Below the pieces are notes generated by a model, which did not search any database, was not told the origin of the DNA, and saw only the letters and a program-made list of their open reading frames with translations. DNA of 64,000 bases from an uncultured Prevotellaceae bacterium (GTDB taxonomy: Bacteria > Bacteroidota > Bacteroidia > Bacteroidales > Bacteroidaceae), in NCBI GenBank assembly GCA_947176535.1, contig CAMWQU010000008.1:1-64000 (forward strand), given 5' to 3'. Shown here one piece after another: positions 46,421 to 55,240 of the stretch. The translations under genes were made by a program, and so were the position numbers. How positions within the stretch are numbered: position 1 is the stretch's first letter; each line of letters opens with the position of its first letter.

Positions 46421-46464
46421 TGAATTGACAATTGATATTGAACATAGATAAATCATTGACAATT

Positions 46465-48702
46465 ATGAAAAAGTTTTCTATTATAAGTATATTGCTCGGC
46501 TGTTTCACCCTTGGCATGACCACGACGTCGTGCGAGGACATGCTCACTCCGGACAGCGAGCACCACAGCTACGTCGTAGCCCAAGACACCCTTTACAGCT
46601 ACTGGGGCATCATACGTTCCCTGCAGAACGTGGCTGAGCGCTACATCGTTCTCGGCGAATGCCGTGGCGATTTGGTGAGCGGAACCGGTTATGTGAGCGA
46701 CAGCATCAGTGCCATTCTCAACTTCGACATGAGCAAGGCCGAGGACGGAAGCTGCCGTTTCCTGAAAGCCAGCGACTACTACCACGTCATCAATTCCTGC
46801 AACGCCTATCTGGCCGATTGTGACCGTGCACGCGTCACGGGCACCCTGCAACCCTACATGCTGAAGGAGGCCGCTCAGGTGGAGGCCATCCGTGCGTGGG
46901 TCTATCTGCAACTCGTGCAGGTCTATGGTGAAGTGCCTTTCTACACCGAGCCGCTCCTGACCACGGACGACATCAACGCTTTCATGAAAAAGCATGAGAC
47001 CGTGAATGCCGGCAATCTGGCAGACAAGCTGGCCGGTTATCTCACCGCCGCACTGGAAATCGAGCTGCAATACGGTCTTCCCCAGTACAACTATTACGGC
47101 AGCACAAGCTCCCCTTACAGTTTCCATAGCTCAAAGGCCATGATTCCCCTGAATCTGATTCTCGGCGACCTCTATCTGACCAAGGGCGATGCCGCAAGTT
47201 GTGAAATTGCAGCCCGCTACTATTACAACTACATCACCAACAACAAGGGCATGGGACGCATGACACCGGGCGGTGCCACTCCCTTTGCGAACTATGCCTA
47301 CGGCTATAAAGGAGACGGATTCGACCAACCCCGATATTTCTACAATGGTATGGTTCCCTGGCGCGAAATCGGGGCTGTATCTTCCACCGGAGAGAGCATC
47401 ACGTGCATCCCCTCCGCATGGAACAAACTGGAAGGAAACGTACTCCGCGGCGTGAATGCCCTCTACGGCTTCGACAGCGAAGTGTCTGTCCGCACGGCAG
47501 AAGGTGATACCGTTTCGTCGGCCGCCATCACCATCACCCCCAAACCTGAAACCAAACAATTAGGAGCCAGCAAGGCCTATAACAACCTCTGCAAGGCACA
47601 GACCTTTGAGATTTATATCGGCGACGGTTCGACCGATGACCCGTTGCGCCAAGACCCGGAAGTCGGCGATGCACGTCAAATATGGGTAGATGAGTACGGC
47701 TACTCAGACGCAAACGGAAAATACACCAGAGAAAAGTATATTACAAAGATCAATCCTTACAGCAGTTTCAGCAGCGTCTCCCACGTCATTTACCGCAAGA
47801 GCATGGTATGGCTGCGCTACGCCGAGGCCCTGAACCGTGCCGGTTATCCCAGCTACGCTTTCGCCATCCTGAAGAACGGCCTCTGCAACAATACGTCGTG
47901 GATTCCCAATCTGGCCAGACACTACACGGCTGTCAAGGACACGGCTTATTACCTCGTAACCCCGGCACTCGACACCATACCGGCGGACTACCGCAACAGC
48001 GAGCCCACCAATAAGGTAGCTTTCGAGGCCTATCTACAGAAACTGGTGGAGAACGGAGAACTGGAATCCACCGAGGGTGAAATCAAGTCGTATGCGCTCA
48101 GCTATGCGAACTACCCCGACCCCGCCACCTGCGATGCCATTGTGGATTACTTGGATCGCCGCGAGGTGAGCACCGCTCCCGATTATCTGGACCTGAACGT
48201 CACCACGCTTCGCAGTCCGAATCAGACACAAACCTACAGATACCGTACCGTGCTCACGGATCGTGGTATCCCCAGAATGAGCATGTACCCCGCTTCCCCT
48301 GTCCCCGAGGGCATCACCGTCGGCATACATGCTCACGGTTGCGGTATGGTGAAGTTCGACGATCGGAACAGTTCGTTCAACTATGTAGACGTCATCATCA
48401 AGAAAGCTAAAGAGAACTACGGCGTCACTCTGACGAAAGAGCAGATTTACGACGGTAGCCAAGACGATGTCGTGAAGGACTGCGTGGAAGACCTTATCAT
48501 AGATGAGGAGGCTCTGGAAATGGCTTTCGAGGGCAACCGCTTCTTCGACCTCATGCGTGTGGCCGACCGTCGTAACGAACCCAGCTATCTGGCCGAGCGC
48601 GTCGCACGCAGAAATTCCATCGACGGCACGACGCCCGACGCTTCACTGTACAGCAAACTGCTGAACCGGAAGAACTGGTTCTTCCCCTTGCCCGTAAGAT
48701 AA
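46465..48702 (+). CDS. SusD/RagB-family surface lipoprotein (pair 2)
   Basis: Partner lid of the second SusC. ATG 46465 is chosen because MKKFSIISILLG opens a normal lipoprotein signal peptide with Cys23 (TTTSC); an in-frame TTG at 46432 adds only an unlikely leader. The 745-residue protein shows the SusD helices (KEAAQVEAIRAWVYLQLVQV) and the C-terminal DEEALEMAFEGNRFFDLMRV. It is longer than most SusD proteins (about 550) owing to insertions in the second half. Last gene of the operon; a strong terminator follows. Confidence 0.92.
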   Translation: MKKFSIISILLGCFTLGMTTTSCEDMLTPDSEHHSYVVAQDTLYSYWGIIRSLQNVAERYIVLGECRGDLVSGTGYVSDSISAILNFDMSKAEDGSCRFLKASDYYHVINSCNAYLADCDRARVTGTLQPYMLKEAAQVEAIRAWVYLQLVQVYGEVPFYTEPLLTTDDINAFMKKHETVNAGNLADKLAGYLTAALEIELQYGLPQYNYYGSTSSPYSFHSSKAMIPLNLILGDLYLTKGDAASCEIAARYYYNYITNNKGMGRMTPGGATPFANYAYGYKGDGFDQPRYFYNGMVPWREIGAVSSTGESITCIPSAWNKLEGNVLRGVNALYGFDSEVSVRTAEGDTVSSAAITITPKPETKQLGASKAYNNLCKAQTFEIYIGDGSTDDPLRQDPEVGDARQIWVDEYGYSDANGKYTREKYITKINPYSSFSSVSHVIYRKSMVWLRYAEALNRAGYPSYAFAILKNGLCNNTSWIPNLARHYTAVKDTAYYLVTPALDTIPADYRNSEPTNKVAFEAYLQKLVENGELESTEGEIKSYALSYANYPDPATCDAIVDYLDRREVSTAPDYLDLNVTTLRSPNQTQTYRYRTVLTDRGIPRMSMYPASPVPEGITVGIHAHGCGMVKFDDRNSSFNYVDVIIKKAKENYGVTLTKEQIYDGSQDDVVKDCVEDLIIDEEALEMAFEGNRFFDLMRVADRRNEPSYLAERVARRNSIDGTTPDASLYSKLLNRKNWFFPLPVR

Positions 48703-48724
48703 CTTTGTTTATCCTGTCATAAAG

Positions 48725-48766
48725 AAATCCCTTGCAATCCCGACGGATTGCAAGGGATTTTTTTTG
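48725..48766 (+). terminator. Intrinsic terminator of the Sus-like operon
   Basis: Perfect 16-bp stem, 48725-48740 with 48745-48760, 4-base loop, followed by a run of T. Ends the operon that starts at 30220. Confidence 0.95.
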
Positions 48767-48800
48767 TACCTATACGAATTTTTTCGCCCGTCGGGAGTGA

Positions 48801-48934
48801 GACTGTCGGAGGACCGAATCCCGTCCATAGGAGGATGGGGCTCCGTCCATAGCGGGACCAAGCCTCGTCCATAGCGGGACAGAGGCTCGTCCTCCTTACG
48901 TGCGGGCGGGCGCGTGCGTCTCCTCTTTTTATAG
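48801..48934 (+). repeat. 22-base-period repeat array, copy C
   Basis: Units at 48801, 48823, 48845, 48867 and 48889, exact 22-base period. Cores at 48845 and 48867 are both GTCCATAGCGGGAC; 48823 is GTCCATAGGAGGAT. The last unit (GTCCTCCTTACGTG) leads into a G+C tract (48897-48919) and CTCTTTTTATAG. It begins 40 bases after the operon terminator and ends before the convergent comEC gene. Confidence 0.9.
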
Positions 48935-48965
48935 GTGCCCGACAAGACGTGCCGCCAAGGCAGGG

Positions 48966-50231
48966 CTACCGGTCATGCAGCGACACCCATACACCACATA
49001 GGCCGAGGAACAAGGAAGCGAGCAGGTAGGGCCACGAACGGAAAAACATTGCCCGACGGTGACCGGGCCGGGCAACGGGCGGTTGGCGCAACGCACGGAG
49101 CGGAGGCAGGAGGCAGAGTACGGCTCCGGAGAAGAGCACTGCCCCACTCCACGGAAGGTGAATGCCTCCAATACTGTTCAGAGGCAGCAGAAGCGAGTGA
49201 CTCATCATCCCGTGCAGCAGGGCGGTAAGACGTTCCAGAAGCGGAACAAGAAGGCCGTTTCCCAACGGACGGAACAGCAGCAGGGAGAGGGCGACGTAGA
49301 TGACGAGCGTAGCCAGCAGTAGGTATAGCGGGCTCAGCAGGAGGCCGGAGAAGGAGAAGCGGTGGAAGTAGTGCACCGAGAGGGGAAACGTCAGCAGTTG
49401 GGCGGAGACGGAGACCATCAGCCCCTTCCATAGCCAGTTCAGACCTTTGTTCCGGGGAACCCATAGCGCAGACAGGGGCTCGTAGAACAATACCAGTCCG
49501 GCGACGGCCGAGAAGGAGAGTTGGAAGCCGACATCGTACAGCACTCCGGGACTTACCATAAGCAGCAGGAAGGCGGCCACGCCGAGGGTGTGGACACTGC
49601 TGTTGCCCGTCAGGCGTATCTGGGCTATAATGAACAGCGACATCATGATAGTGGCGCGGCAGAGCGAAACCGGAAAACCGGCGACGAGGGCATAGCCCCA
49701 CATGAGCAGGAGTTCCGCGGCTGCGACCGGATAGCGCAGGCGGTATTGCAGGAGACGGATGAGCAGGCCGTTTACGGCATAGAACAGGATGCCGAGGTGC
49801 AGGCCCGAGAGGGCCAGGACGTGGGCGGCACCGGCGCTGCGGTATAATTCCCGAAGCTCCGGGGAGAGCATCCCCCGACGCCCGAGCAGCAGGGCCTCGA
49901 GCAGGGCTTCCGTGTCCGGGGAGAGGCCGGAGTCGCGGAGGAGCAGGGAGAGTCTATCCGAGAGTTGCCGCGCCCAGTCGGTGGCGGACGGCGGCAGCGG
50001 ATGCAGGTCGCCCAACTGCGCACGCACGATGCCCAACAGGAGAAAGAAGAAACAGAAGGCCGCGAGGGCTGTCCGCCCACGGCGGGCCGACCAATAGGCC
50101 CAGAGCAACAGGGCGGCCACCGGCAGCAACACAATGGCCGCGCCCGACGGCACGGCCACTGAATCGCCAATCCCGATGCCCACGGCCAGAGCTATGGCCA
50201 TCAGCGGGAATGAGAGGCTGTCGGAAATCAC
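48966..50231 (-). CDS. comEC: ComEC/Rec2-family competence protein
   Basis: Inner-membrane protein of 421 residues predicted to form the DNA channel of natural transformation. It has about ten hydrophobic segments and the ComEC core (VLALSGLHLGILFYAVNGLL, SLCRATIMMSLFIIAQIRL, DVGFQLSFSAVAGLVLFYEP). The N-terminal OB-like region is short and there is no C-terminal metallo-beta-lactamase domain, as in other Bacteroidales copies. Its start overlaps the rpe stop by 4 bases, so it is translated with rpe. A functional uptake role here is inference. Confidence 0.88.
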   Translation of the reverse strand: MISDSLSFPLMAIALAVGIGIGDSVAVPSGAAIVLLPVAALLLWAYWSARRGRTALAAFCFFFLLLGIVRAQLGDLHPLPPSATDWARQLSDRLSLLLRDSGLSPDTEALLEALLLGRRGMLSPELRELYRSAGAAHVLALSGLHLGILFYAVNGLLIRLLQYRLRYPVAAAELLLMWGYALVAGFPVSLCRATIMMSLFIIAQIRLTGNSSVHTLGVAAFLLLMVSPGVLYDVGFQLSFSAVAGLVLFYEPLSALWVPRNKGLNWLWKGLMVSVSAQLLTFPLSVHYFHRFSFSGLLLSPLYLLLATLVIYVALSLLLFRPLGNGLLVPLLERLTALLHGMMSHSLLLPLNSIGGIHLPWSGAVLFSGAVLCLLPPLRALRQPPVARPGHRRAMFFRSWPYLLASLFLGLCGVWVSLHDR

Positions 50232-50875
50232 GTCAGGGATTTCAATTCATCAATCATGGCTTCGGGGTTTTCCGCTCCGAAGACATACGAACCGGCTACA
50301 AGCACATCGGCACCGGCTTCCGCCAACTGACGGCCGGTCTGCCCGTTTACTCCCCCGTCTACCTCAATTATGGCCTGACTGCCGGTCTCCTGAATCAGGC
50401 GACGCAGTGCTTCCACTTTCTTCAGCGTGTGGGGAATGAACTTCTGTCCGCCGAAACCGGGATTCACGGACATCAGCAACACCATGTCCACGTCGCAGAG
50501 GATGTCCTCAAGCATCCGGACGGGCGTTGAGGGACAGAGCGTTACGGCGGGCTTCATTCCGGCTTCCCGAATTTGCTGAAAGACGCGGTGGTGATGGGTC
50601 ACGGCCTCGTAGTGGACGTTCATGTAGCGGGCATTCAGCCCGGCCACCTGCGGAATGAACTTCTGAGGGTCTACAATCATCAGATGCACATCCAACGGCT
50701 TCCGGCACAAACGGGCGACGTGCTTCAAGACCGGAAAACCGAAAGAGATGTTGGGCACGAATACGCCGTCCATCACATCCAGATGCAACATATCCGCCCG
50801 GCTCCGGTTGAACCATTGCATCTCGCGCTCCAGATTTCCGAAATCGGCCGCGAGCAACGAAGGGGCTACTAACAT
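50228..50875 (-). CDS. rpe: Ribulose-phosphate 3-epimerase
   Basis: Interconverts ribulose-5-phosphate and xylulose-5-phosphate in the pentose phosphate pathway. The 215-residue TIM barrel has VAPSLLAADFGNLERE, the metal/catalytic strands LHLDVMDGVFVPNISFG and VDVHLMIVDP, LLMSVNPGFGGQKFIP and the phosphate-binding EVDGGVNG with VAGSYVFG. Its ATG overlaps the end of a 36-residue ORF upstream, and its stop overlaps comEC. Confidence 0.96.
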   Translation of the reverse strand: MLVAPSLLAADFGNLEREMQWFNRSRADMLHLDVMDGVFVPNISFGFPVLKHVARLCRKPLDVHLMIVDPQKFIPQVAGLNARYMNVHYEAVTHHHRVFQQIREAGMKPAVTLCPSTPVRMLEDILCDVDMVLLMSVNPGFGGQKFIPHTLKKVEALRRLIQETGSQAIIEVDGGVNGQTGRQLAEAGADVLVAGSYVFGAENPEAMIDELKSLT

Positions 50876-50979
50876 GACTGTCTCAGGGGTTTGTAGGTTC
50901 GGGCAAAGTTGCGGATGTACTGCAATACGGCCGGACTCGGCTGTAGCTTTTCCTGGTGTAGAATTTGAATCATAGGCAT
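50869..50979 (-). CDS. Small ORF, 36 aa, overlapping the rpe start
   Basis: Minus-strand ORF from ATG 50979 (second Met codon at 50973) to TAG 50869-50871. It starts MPMIQILHQEKLQPSPAVLQ and continues YIRNFARTYKPLRQSC. Its last codons overlap the rpe start (…TCATGTTAG), an arrangement that suggests translational coupling. The pattern of a Pro-Ser turn, an amphipathic helix and a basic end (LQYIRNFARTY) looks like a real small protein, and I have the impression that similar short ORFs occur in Bacteroidales genomes, but I cannot verify this. Function unknown. It is the only coding-like content between rpe and the sigma factor terminator. Confidence 0.6.
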   Translation of the reverse strand: MPMIQILHQEKLQPSPAVLQYIRNFARTYKPLRQSC

Positions 50980-51005
50980 TAGAAATTATCGTCGTTTCTA
51001 TAACG

Positions 51006-51039
51006 AAAAAAGCCGGCCCTTTATTGTACAGGAACCGAC
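51006..51039 (-). terminator. Likely terminator of the sigma factor gene
   Basis: On the minus strand an 8-bp stem with G-U pairs (51032-51039 with 51012-51019), loop of 12 bases, then a run of six T. Weaker than the other terminators here. Confidence 0.5.
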
Positions 51040-51082
51040 CCTTTTTCTATGTTTCTACCGTAATCTGCCGCCTACACGACTG

Positions 51083-51697
51083 CTACACGGCTAAGTAGAG
51101 GTCGCGGTGGGCGGCCATGCGCCGCAGGTTTATCATCGCATAGCGCATTCTGCCAAGCGAAGTGTTGATGCTGACGCCCGTTTCCTGCGCGATTTCCTTG
51201 AAGGACATGTCGCGGAAGAAGCGCATATAGACGACCTCGCGCTGCGTCCGGGGCAGGTGCTCCATCATCATGCGCACGTCCTCGTGCGACTGCTCCACCA
51301 GCATCTTCATTTCCACGTTGGGTTCGCTCAGCGAAGAGTCGTTGAACAAGTCGCCGACCACGTCGCCCTCGCCGTCCAGCACTTCGTGGGAGACCACGCT
51401 GCGGTTGGGGTTGCGGCGGCTGCGGAAACGGTCTAACACCAGATTCCGGGCTATGCGCTTCAGCCACGAGGAGAACTGGCCGGACTCGGCGTAGTTTCCG
51501 TTGCGGATGGCCATAATTGCTTTTACAAATGTATCTTGGAAAACATCGTTAGCCATTTCATCGTCCGGCACCATAAAGCGGATGAAACCAAACAGCTCCT
51601 CCTGATAACGGGATAGGAGGATATCAAATGCCTGAAAGTCACCTTTTTCGTACATGCCCACCAACTGTTCGTCGGTTTGCGTTATGTAGTTCTTCAT
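51083..51697 (-). CDS. ECF-type RNA polymerase sigma factor
   Basis: A 204-residue sigma-70 family protein with only regions 2 and 4. Region 2 is FQAFDILLSRYQEELFGFIR through DEMANDVFQDTFVKAI; region 4 is LPRTQREVVYMRFFRDMSFK and EIAQETGVSINTSLGRM. Between them is an unusually long acidic linker (DGEGDVVGDLFNDSSLSEP). No anti-sigma gene is adjacent, so it is not a Sus-type sigma/anti-sigma pair; it may be an autonomous housekeeping-like ECF factor of Bacteroidales. It has its own strong consensus promoter. Confidence 0.92.
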   Translation of the reverse strand: MKNYITQTDEQLVGMYEKGDFQAFDILLSRYQEELFGFIRFMVPDDEMANDVFQDTFVKAIMAIRNGNYAESGQFSSWLKRIARNLVLDRFRSRRNPNRSVVSHEVLDGEGDVVGDLFNDSSLSEPNVEMKMLVEQSHEDVRMMMEHLPRTQREVVYMRFFRDMSFKEIAQETGVSINTSLGRMRYAMINLRRMAAHRDLYLAV

Positions 51698-51767
51698 TAC
51701 CTTCTATATGTTTGTTTCTGGGGTAATGTTTCTTCGATAGGCAATTGTTTTTAACGATTATCGGATA

Positions 51768-51799
51768 CAAAGTTAGTATTTTTGATATATATATCCAAA
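51768..51799 (-). promoter_or_regulatory. Promoter of the ECF sigma gene
   Basis: Minus strand TTTG (51796-51799), 20 bases, TAACTTTG (51768-51775): an exact Bacteroidetes primary-sigma promoter. Start near 51761, leader about 64 bases. The gene is therefore read by the housekeeping sigma factor. Confidence 0.8.
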
Positions 51800-51868
51800 T
51801 TTTCAGCGCACAAATCCACGTAAGTTCCGTTTTTCGGACTTCCGGCCAACTTATTATAGCTTACGGGA

Positions 51869-52834
51869 TTATTCCACGGAGGCGACGGAAATATGCGCAC
51901 CGCGGAGGAAATCCCGGATGTCCATCCGACGCTTTCCGGCCAACTGCAACGACTCCAGTGCCACCCATCCGTCCTTGCAGGCAACGTACAGGTAGTTCTT
52001 GCCGTCGGTATCGATGGTGCCGGGACCCGCATTTCCTACACGCTCCCGGTCGGGGATGTTTTTCACACGATAGACTTTCAGCATAACGCCGTCGAGCGTT
52101 GTCCATGCGGCCGGATAGGGCGACAGGCCGCGGACGAAGTTATACACTTCGCGGGACGTGAGTTCTCCCCACCGAATTTGACAGGTTTCCTTGAAAATCT
52201 TCGGAGCGGGCCGCAAAGGCGCATCCGTCTCCAGTTCGCTCTGAGGAACGGGATTCACGATTCCCCGCTCCACATCGTCTACAGTCTTCACCACCAAGTC
52301 CGCACCAAGCAGCATCAGACGGTCGTGCACGGCCTCCGCATCATCTTCTTCATGGATGGGAACGGCCTGACGATAGATAACCGTTCCCGTGTCGATGTTG
52401 TGGTCGAGGAAGAACGTAGTGACACCCGTCTGCGTGTCTCCGTTGATGATGGCCCAGTTGATGGGTGCCGCACCCCGATACTGGGGCAACAGGGCGGCAT
52501 GGAGGTTGAACGTTCCCAAGCGCGGCATGGCCCAGACGGCCTCCGGCAACATCCGGAAAGCGACCACCACGCCAAGGTCGGGAGCGTAAGCGCGCAGTTC
52601 GGCAAGGAAAGTCTCGTCTTTCAGTTTTTCGGGCTGCAGAACCGGGATGCCCTGACTTACGGCATACTGCTTGACGGGCGAGGACTGCAAGACGTCGTGA
52701 TGACGGCCGACAGCCTTATCGGGCATGGTGACCACTGCCACAACATTATATCCGCCCTCCACAAGGCGGCGCAGAGGGGTCACGGCAAAGTCGGGAGTCC
52801 CCATATATACGATTCTCAATTTACTTTCTTCCAT
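51869..52834 (-). CDS. fmt: Methionyl-tRNA formyltransferase
   Basis: Formylates initiator Met-tRNA using 10-formyl-tetrahydrofolate. The 321-residue protein has an N-terminal Rossmann-like domain (LRIVYMGTPDFAVTPLRRL), the catalytic Asn-His-Asp set in FNLHAALLPQYRGAAPINW and FLDHNIDTG, and a C-terminal OB-like tRNA domain (VRGLSPYPAAWTTLDG). Last gene of a minus-strand run with ClC, Sua5-type synthase and prfC; the gap to the ClC gene is 39 bases. Confidence 0.95.
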   Translation of the reverse strand: MEESKLRIVYMGTPDFAVTPLRRLVEGGYNVVAVVTMPDKAVGRHHDVLQSSPVKQYAVSQGIPVLQPEKLKDETFLAELRAYAPDLGVVVAFRMLPEAVWAMPRLGTFNLHAALLPQYRGAAPINWAIINGDTQTGVTTFFLDHNIDTGTVIYRQAVPIHEEDDAEAVHDRLMLLGADLVVKTVDDVERGIVNPVPQSELETDAPLRPAPKIFKETCQIRWGELTSREVYNFVRGLSPYPAAWTTLDGVMLKVYRVKNIPDRERVGNAGPGTIDTDGKNYLYVACKDGWVALESLQLAGKRRMDIRDFLRGAHISVASVE

Positions 52835-52873
52835 GTGTTAGCACTCCTTCTTTCAACGGATTAGTTATACATT

Positions 52874-54673
52874 CTATTCATTACTGATGTCGGCCAGCAT
52901 CTGACGGTACATGGTGAAGACCCTCGACTTGCGGATGAAGCCTACAAAATGTCCCTCGCTGTCCACAACGGGCAACGTCCATGCCCCGGTCTGTCCGAAT
53001 ACTTTCACCACGTCTTCCATGTCGTCCTGCGTGGACAGACGGGCCGCAGGCATCACCATCAACTGCTGTACCTGCATACGATGGTATAGTTCCGTCCGGA
53101 ACATGATGTGACGGATGTCGTCGATATAAAGCACCGCCAGCAGACGGCGTTCGGCATTCAGTACCGGAAAAACATTGTGTTTCGACACCGAAATCTGCTT
53201 CACCACCTCGCCCAGTGTCATCTCAGGAGTCAGGAACTTGCTGTAACGGTCTATCACCGAGTCCATGGACATCAGCGTAAGTATGGCTCTATCCTTGTTG
53301 TGGGTCAGCAGTTCCCCCCGACGCGCCAGACGCATGGCGTAAATGCTGTGAGGCTCAAAGAACTTGATGGTCAGATAGGCCGTGACGGAGACTATCATCA
53401 GAGGCAGGAACATGTGATAACCGCCCGTCAGCTCGGCTATGAGGAATATGCCGGTCAGCGGGGCGTGCATGACGCCCGACATCAGTCCGCACATGCCCAA
53501 CAAGGCAAAACTGTTCTCAGGCAGGGAGATACCAAAAACGCCGTTCATGTTCCAGAGACGCGAGAAAACGAAACCGGCAATGCAGCCTAAAAACAGGGTC
53601 GGAGCAAAGATTCCGCCACATCCGCCGCCGGCATTGGTAGCCGTAGAGGCAAATACCTTGAAAGCGACAAGCAAGGACAGATAGAGCAGAAGCAATCGGT
53701 CATGGCCGTAGAAAAGCGAATGGTTCATGGCTGTCAGCCAGTCGGCCTCTTCCCGCCCATTGAGGAGCAGCTCGATAAGTTCGTAACCCTCACCATAAAG
53801 CGAGGGGAAAAGATAAATCAGCACGGAGAGCATCGCCCCGCCCACCAAAAAGCGGGCGTAAGGGTGAGTCATCCGACGGAACAGCTCCTCCAGTCGGTTC
53901 ATCATCCGAGTGAAATAGAGGGAGACCAAACCACAGACCAAACCCAGCATGACATCCGCCGGGATGCGGGACGAGGAGAATACGTAACCGATGTTACATT
54001 CAAACACGGCTCCCCAACCCGAAATCGCAAAGGTTAGTGCGGCCGCCGTCACACAGGAGACAAGCAGGGGCAGCAACGACGACATGGAAAGGTCTATCAT
54101 CAGCACTTCCAACACAAACACCAGTCCGGCAATGGGGGCCTTGAAGATTCCGGCCACGGCACCCGCCGCACCGCAACCTACCAAGAGCATCAACTGATTG
54201 GCATTCAGGCGGAATATACGACCCAGATTGCTGCCGATGGCCGACCCAGTCAGCACAATCGGAGCCTCGGCACCCACCGAACCACCGAAGCCGATGGTGA
54301 TGCCGGAAGCCACCATGCTGGTCCAACAGTTGTGGGGCTTGATGACGCTCTGTTTACGGGCAATGGCAAAGAGTATCTTTGTCACGCCGTGCCCGATGTC
54401 GTCGCGCACGATGTAGCGGATAAAGAGCAAGGTGAGAAATATACCCACAACCGGATAAAGCAAGTAGAGCAAGTTGGAGGAAGATACACTGAAGCGATTG
54501 GTCAGCACAAACTCAATCCACACAATCAGCCACTTCAGGAACAAGCCTGCCAAAGCGGTCAAGATACCCACAACGAACGCCAGCAGCAACATAAGCTGCT
54601 GTTCCTTCATGCTCCGTCGTCCCCAAATCAGGAGGCGGGTAAGAAGGCGTTCGGGTAAGGTACGCTTTCTCAT
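52874..54673 (-). CDS. ClC-family chloride channel/antiporter with CBS domains
   Basis: Inner-membrane protein of 599 residues: the ClC core (about residues 20-445) with GFGGSVGAEAPIVLTGSAIG (the position of the GREGP filter motif, keeping the gating Glu), NAGGGCGGIFAPTLFLG (third filter segment) and MSGVMHAPLTGIFLIAELTG; then two CBS domains (SKFLTPEMTLGEVVKQISVS, MVMPAARLSTQDDMEDVVKV). The first filter motif, usually GSGIP, is GHGVT here, so ion selectivity may differ from chloride. CBS domains bind adenosyl ligands in other proteins. Its start overlaps the upstream Sua5-type gene by 4 bases. Confidence 0.9.
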   Translation of the reverse strand: MRKRTLPERLLTRLLIWGRRSMKEQQLMLLLAFVVGILTALAGLFLKWLIVWIEFVLTNRFSVSSSNLLYLLYPVVGIFLTLLFIRYIVRDDIGHGVTKILFAIARKQSVIKPHNCWTSMVASGITIGFGGSVGAEAPIVLTGSAIGSNLGRIFRLNANQLMLLVGCGAAGAVAGIFKAPIAGLVFVLEVLMIDLSMSSLLPLLVSCVTAAALTFAISGWGAVFECNIGYVFSSSRIPADVMLGLVCGLVSLYFTRMMNRLEELFRRMTHPYARFLVGGAMLSVLIYLFPSLYGEGYELIELLLNGREEADWLTAMNHSLFYGHDRLLLLYLSLLVAFKVFASTATNAGGGCGGIFAPTLFLGCIAGFVFSRLWNMNGVFGISLPENSFALLGMCGLMSGVMHAPLTGIFLIAELTGGYHMFLPLMIVSVTAYLTIKFFEPHSIYAMRLARRGELLTHNKDRAILTLMSMDSVIDRYSKFLTPEMTLGEVVKQISVSKHNVFPVLNAERRLLAVLYIDDIRHIMFRTELYHRMQVQQLMVMPAARLSTQDDMEDVVKVFGQTGAWTLPVVDSEGHFVGFIRKSRVFTMYRQMLADISNE

Positions 54674-55239
54674 TTCCGTATGACGGTTACCGCCCCGTCC
54701 GGGGCCAGTTTGATGATGCTTGACGGACGGCCGTCGGACTTCTTTCCGCGGCCGAAGTTCACAATATAGTCCACCTTCGAGGTAATCTCCTCCGGAATGT
54801 CATAAAAGCTGCATGGCGAGGGGCCGCCACTCAGGTTGGCCGACGTGGAGACAATCGCTTTCTGAAACCGGTAACAGAGTTGTTGCGAGAATCGCTCCCG
54901 GGTGACACGAATGCCCAGCGAGCCGTCCTCCGCCAACAGATTGGGAGCCACATTCGCAGCTCCGTCGAGAATGAGCGTCAGCGGGCGGTCGGCATACTCC
55001 ACCAAATCCCAGGCCACATCAGGCACCTGACGGAAATAGCGTTGCATGCGGTCGGCGGAATCCACCAGACAGATAAGTGCCTTTGCATCCTCGCGCTGCT
55101 TAATCTCATAGACGCGCCGCACGGCGTCCTCGTTCTGCGCATCACAACCGATGCCCCATATCGTATCCGTCGGATAAAGTATCACCCCGCCTTTCCGGAG
55201 CACCTCCACAGCATTCTTAATGTCAATCTCGCAATTCAT
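54670..55239 (-). CDS. L-threonylcarbamoyladenylate synthase (Sua5/YciO/YrdC family)
   Basis: Makes threonylcarbamoyl-AMP for the t6A modification of tRNAs reading ANN codons. The 189-residue protein has the YrdC fold: RKGGVILYPTDTIWGIGCDA at the start, IKQREDAKALICLVDSADR with the KRxxxKP-like substrate site modified, and the closing ISTSANLSGGPSPCSF region (as VSTSANLSGGPSPC). It lacks the extra Sua5 domain, so it is the short form. The prfC stop is directly upstream; its own stop overlaps the ClC start. Confidence 0.9.
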   Translation of the reverse strand: MNCEIDIKNAVEVLRKGGVILYPTDTIWGIGCDAQNEDAVRRVYEIKQREDAKALICLVDSADRMQRYFRQVPDVAWDLVEYADRPLTLILDGAANVAPNLLAEDGSLGIRVTRERFSQQLCYRFQKAIVSTSANLSGGPSPCSFYDIPEEITSKVDYIVNFGRGKKSDGRPSSIIKLAPDGAVTVIRK

Positions 55240-55240
55240 A

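Noticed and set aside
46432-46464. TTG start for the second SusD
   Set aside because: Adds a stretch ahead of a normal lipoprotein signal peptide that begins at ATG 46465.
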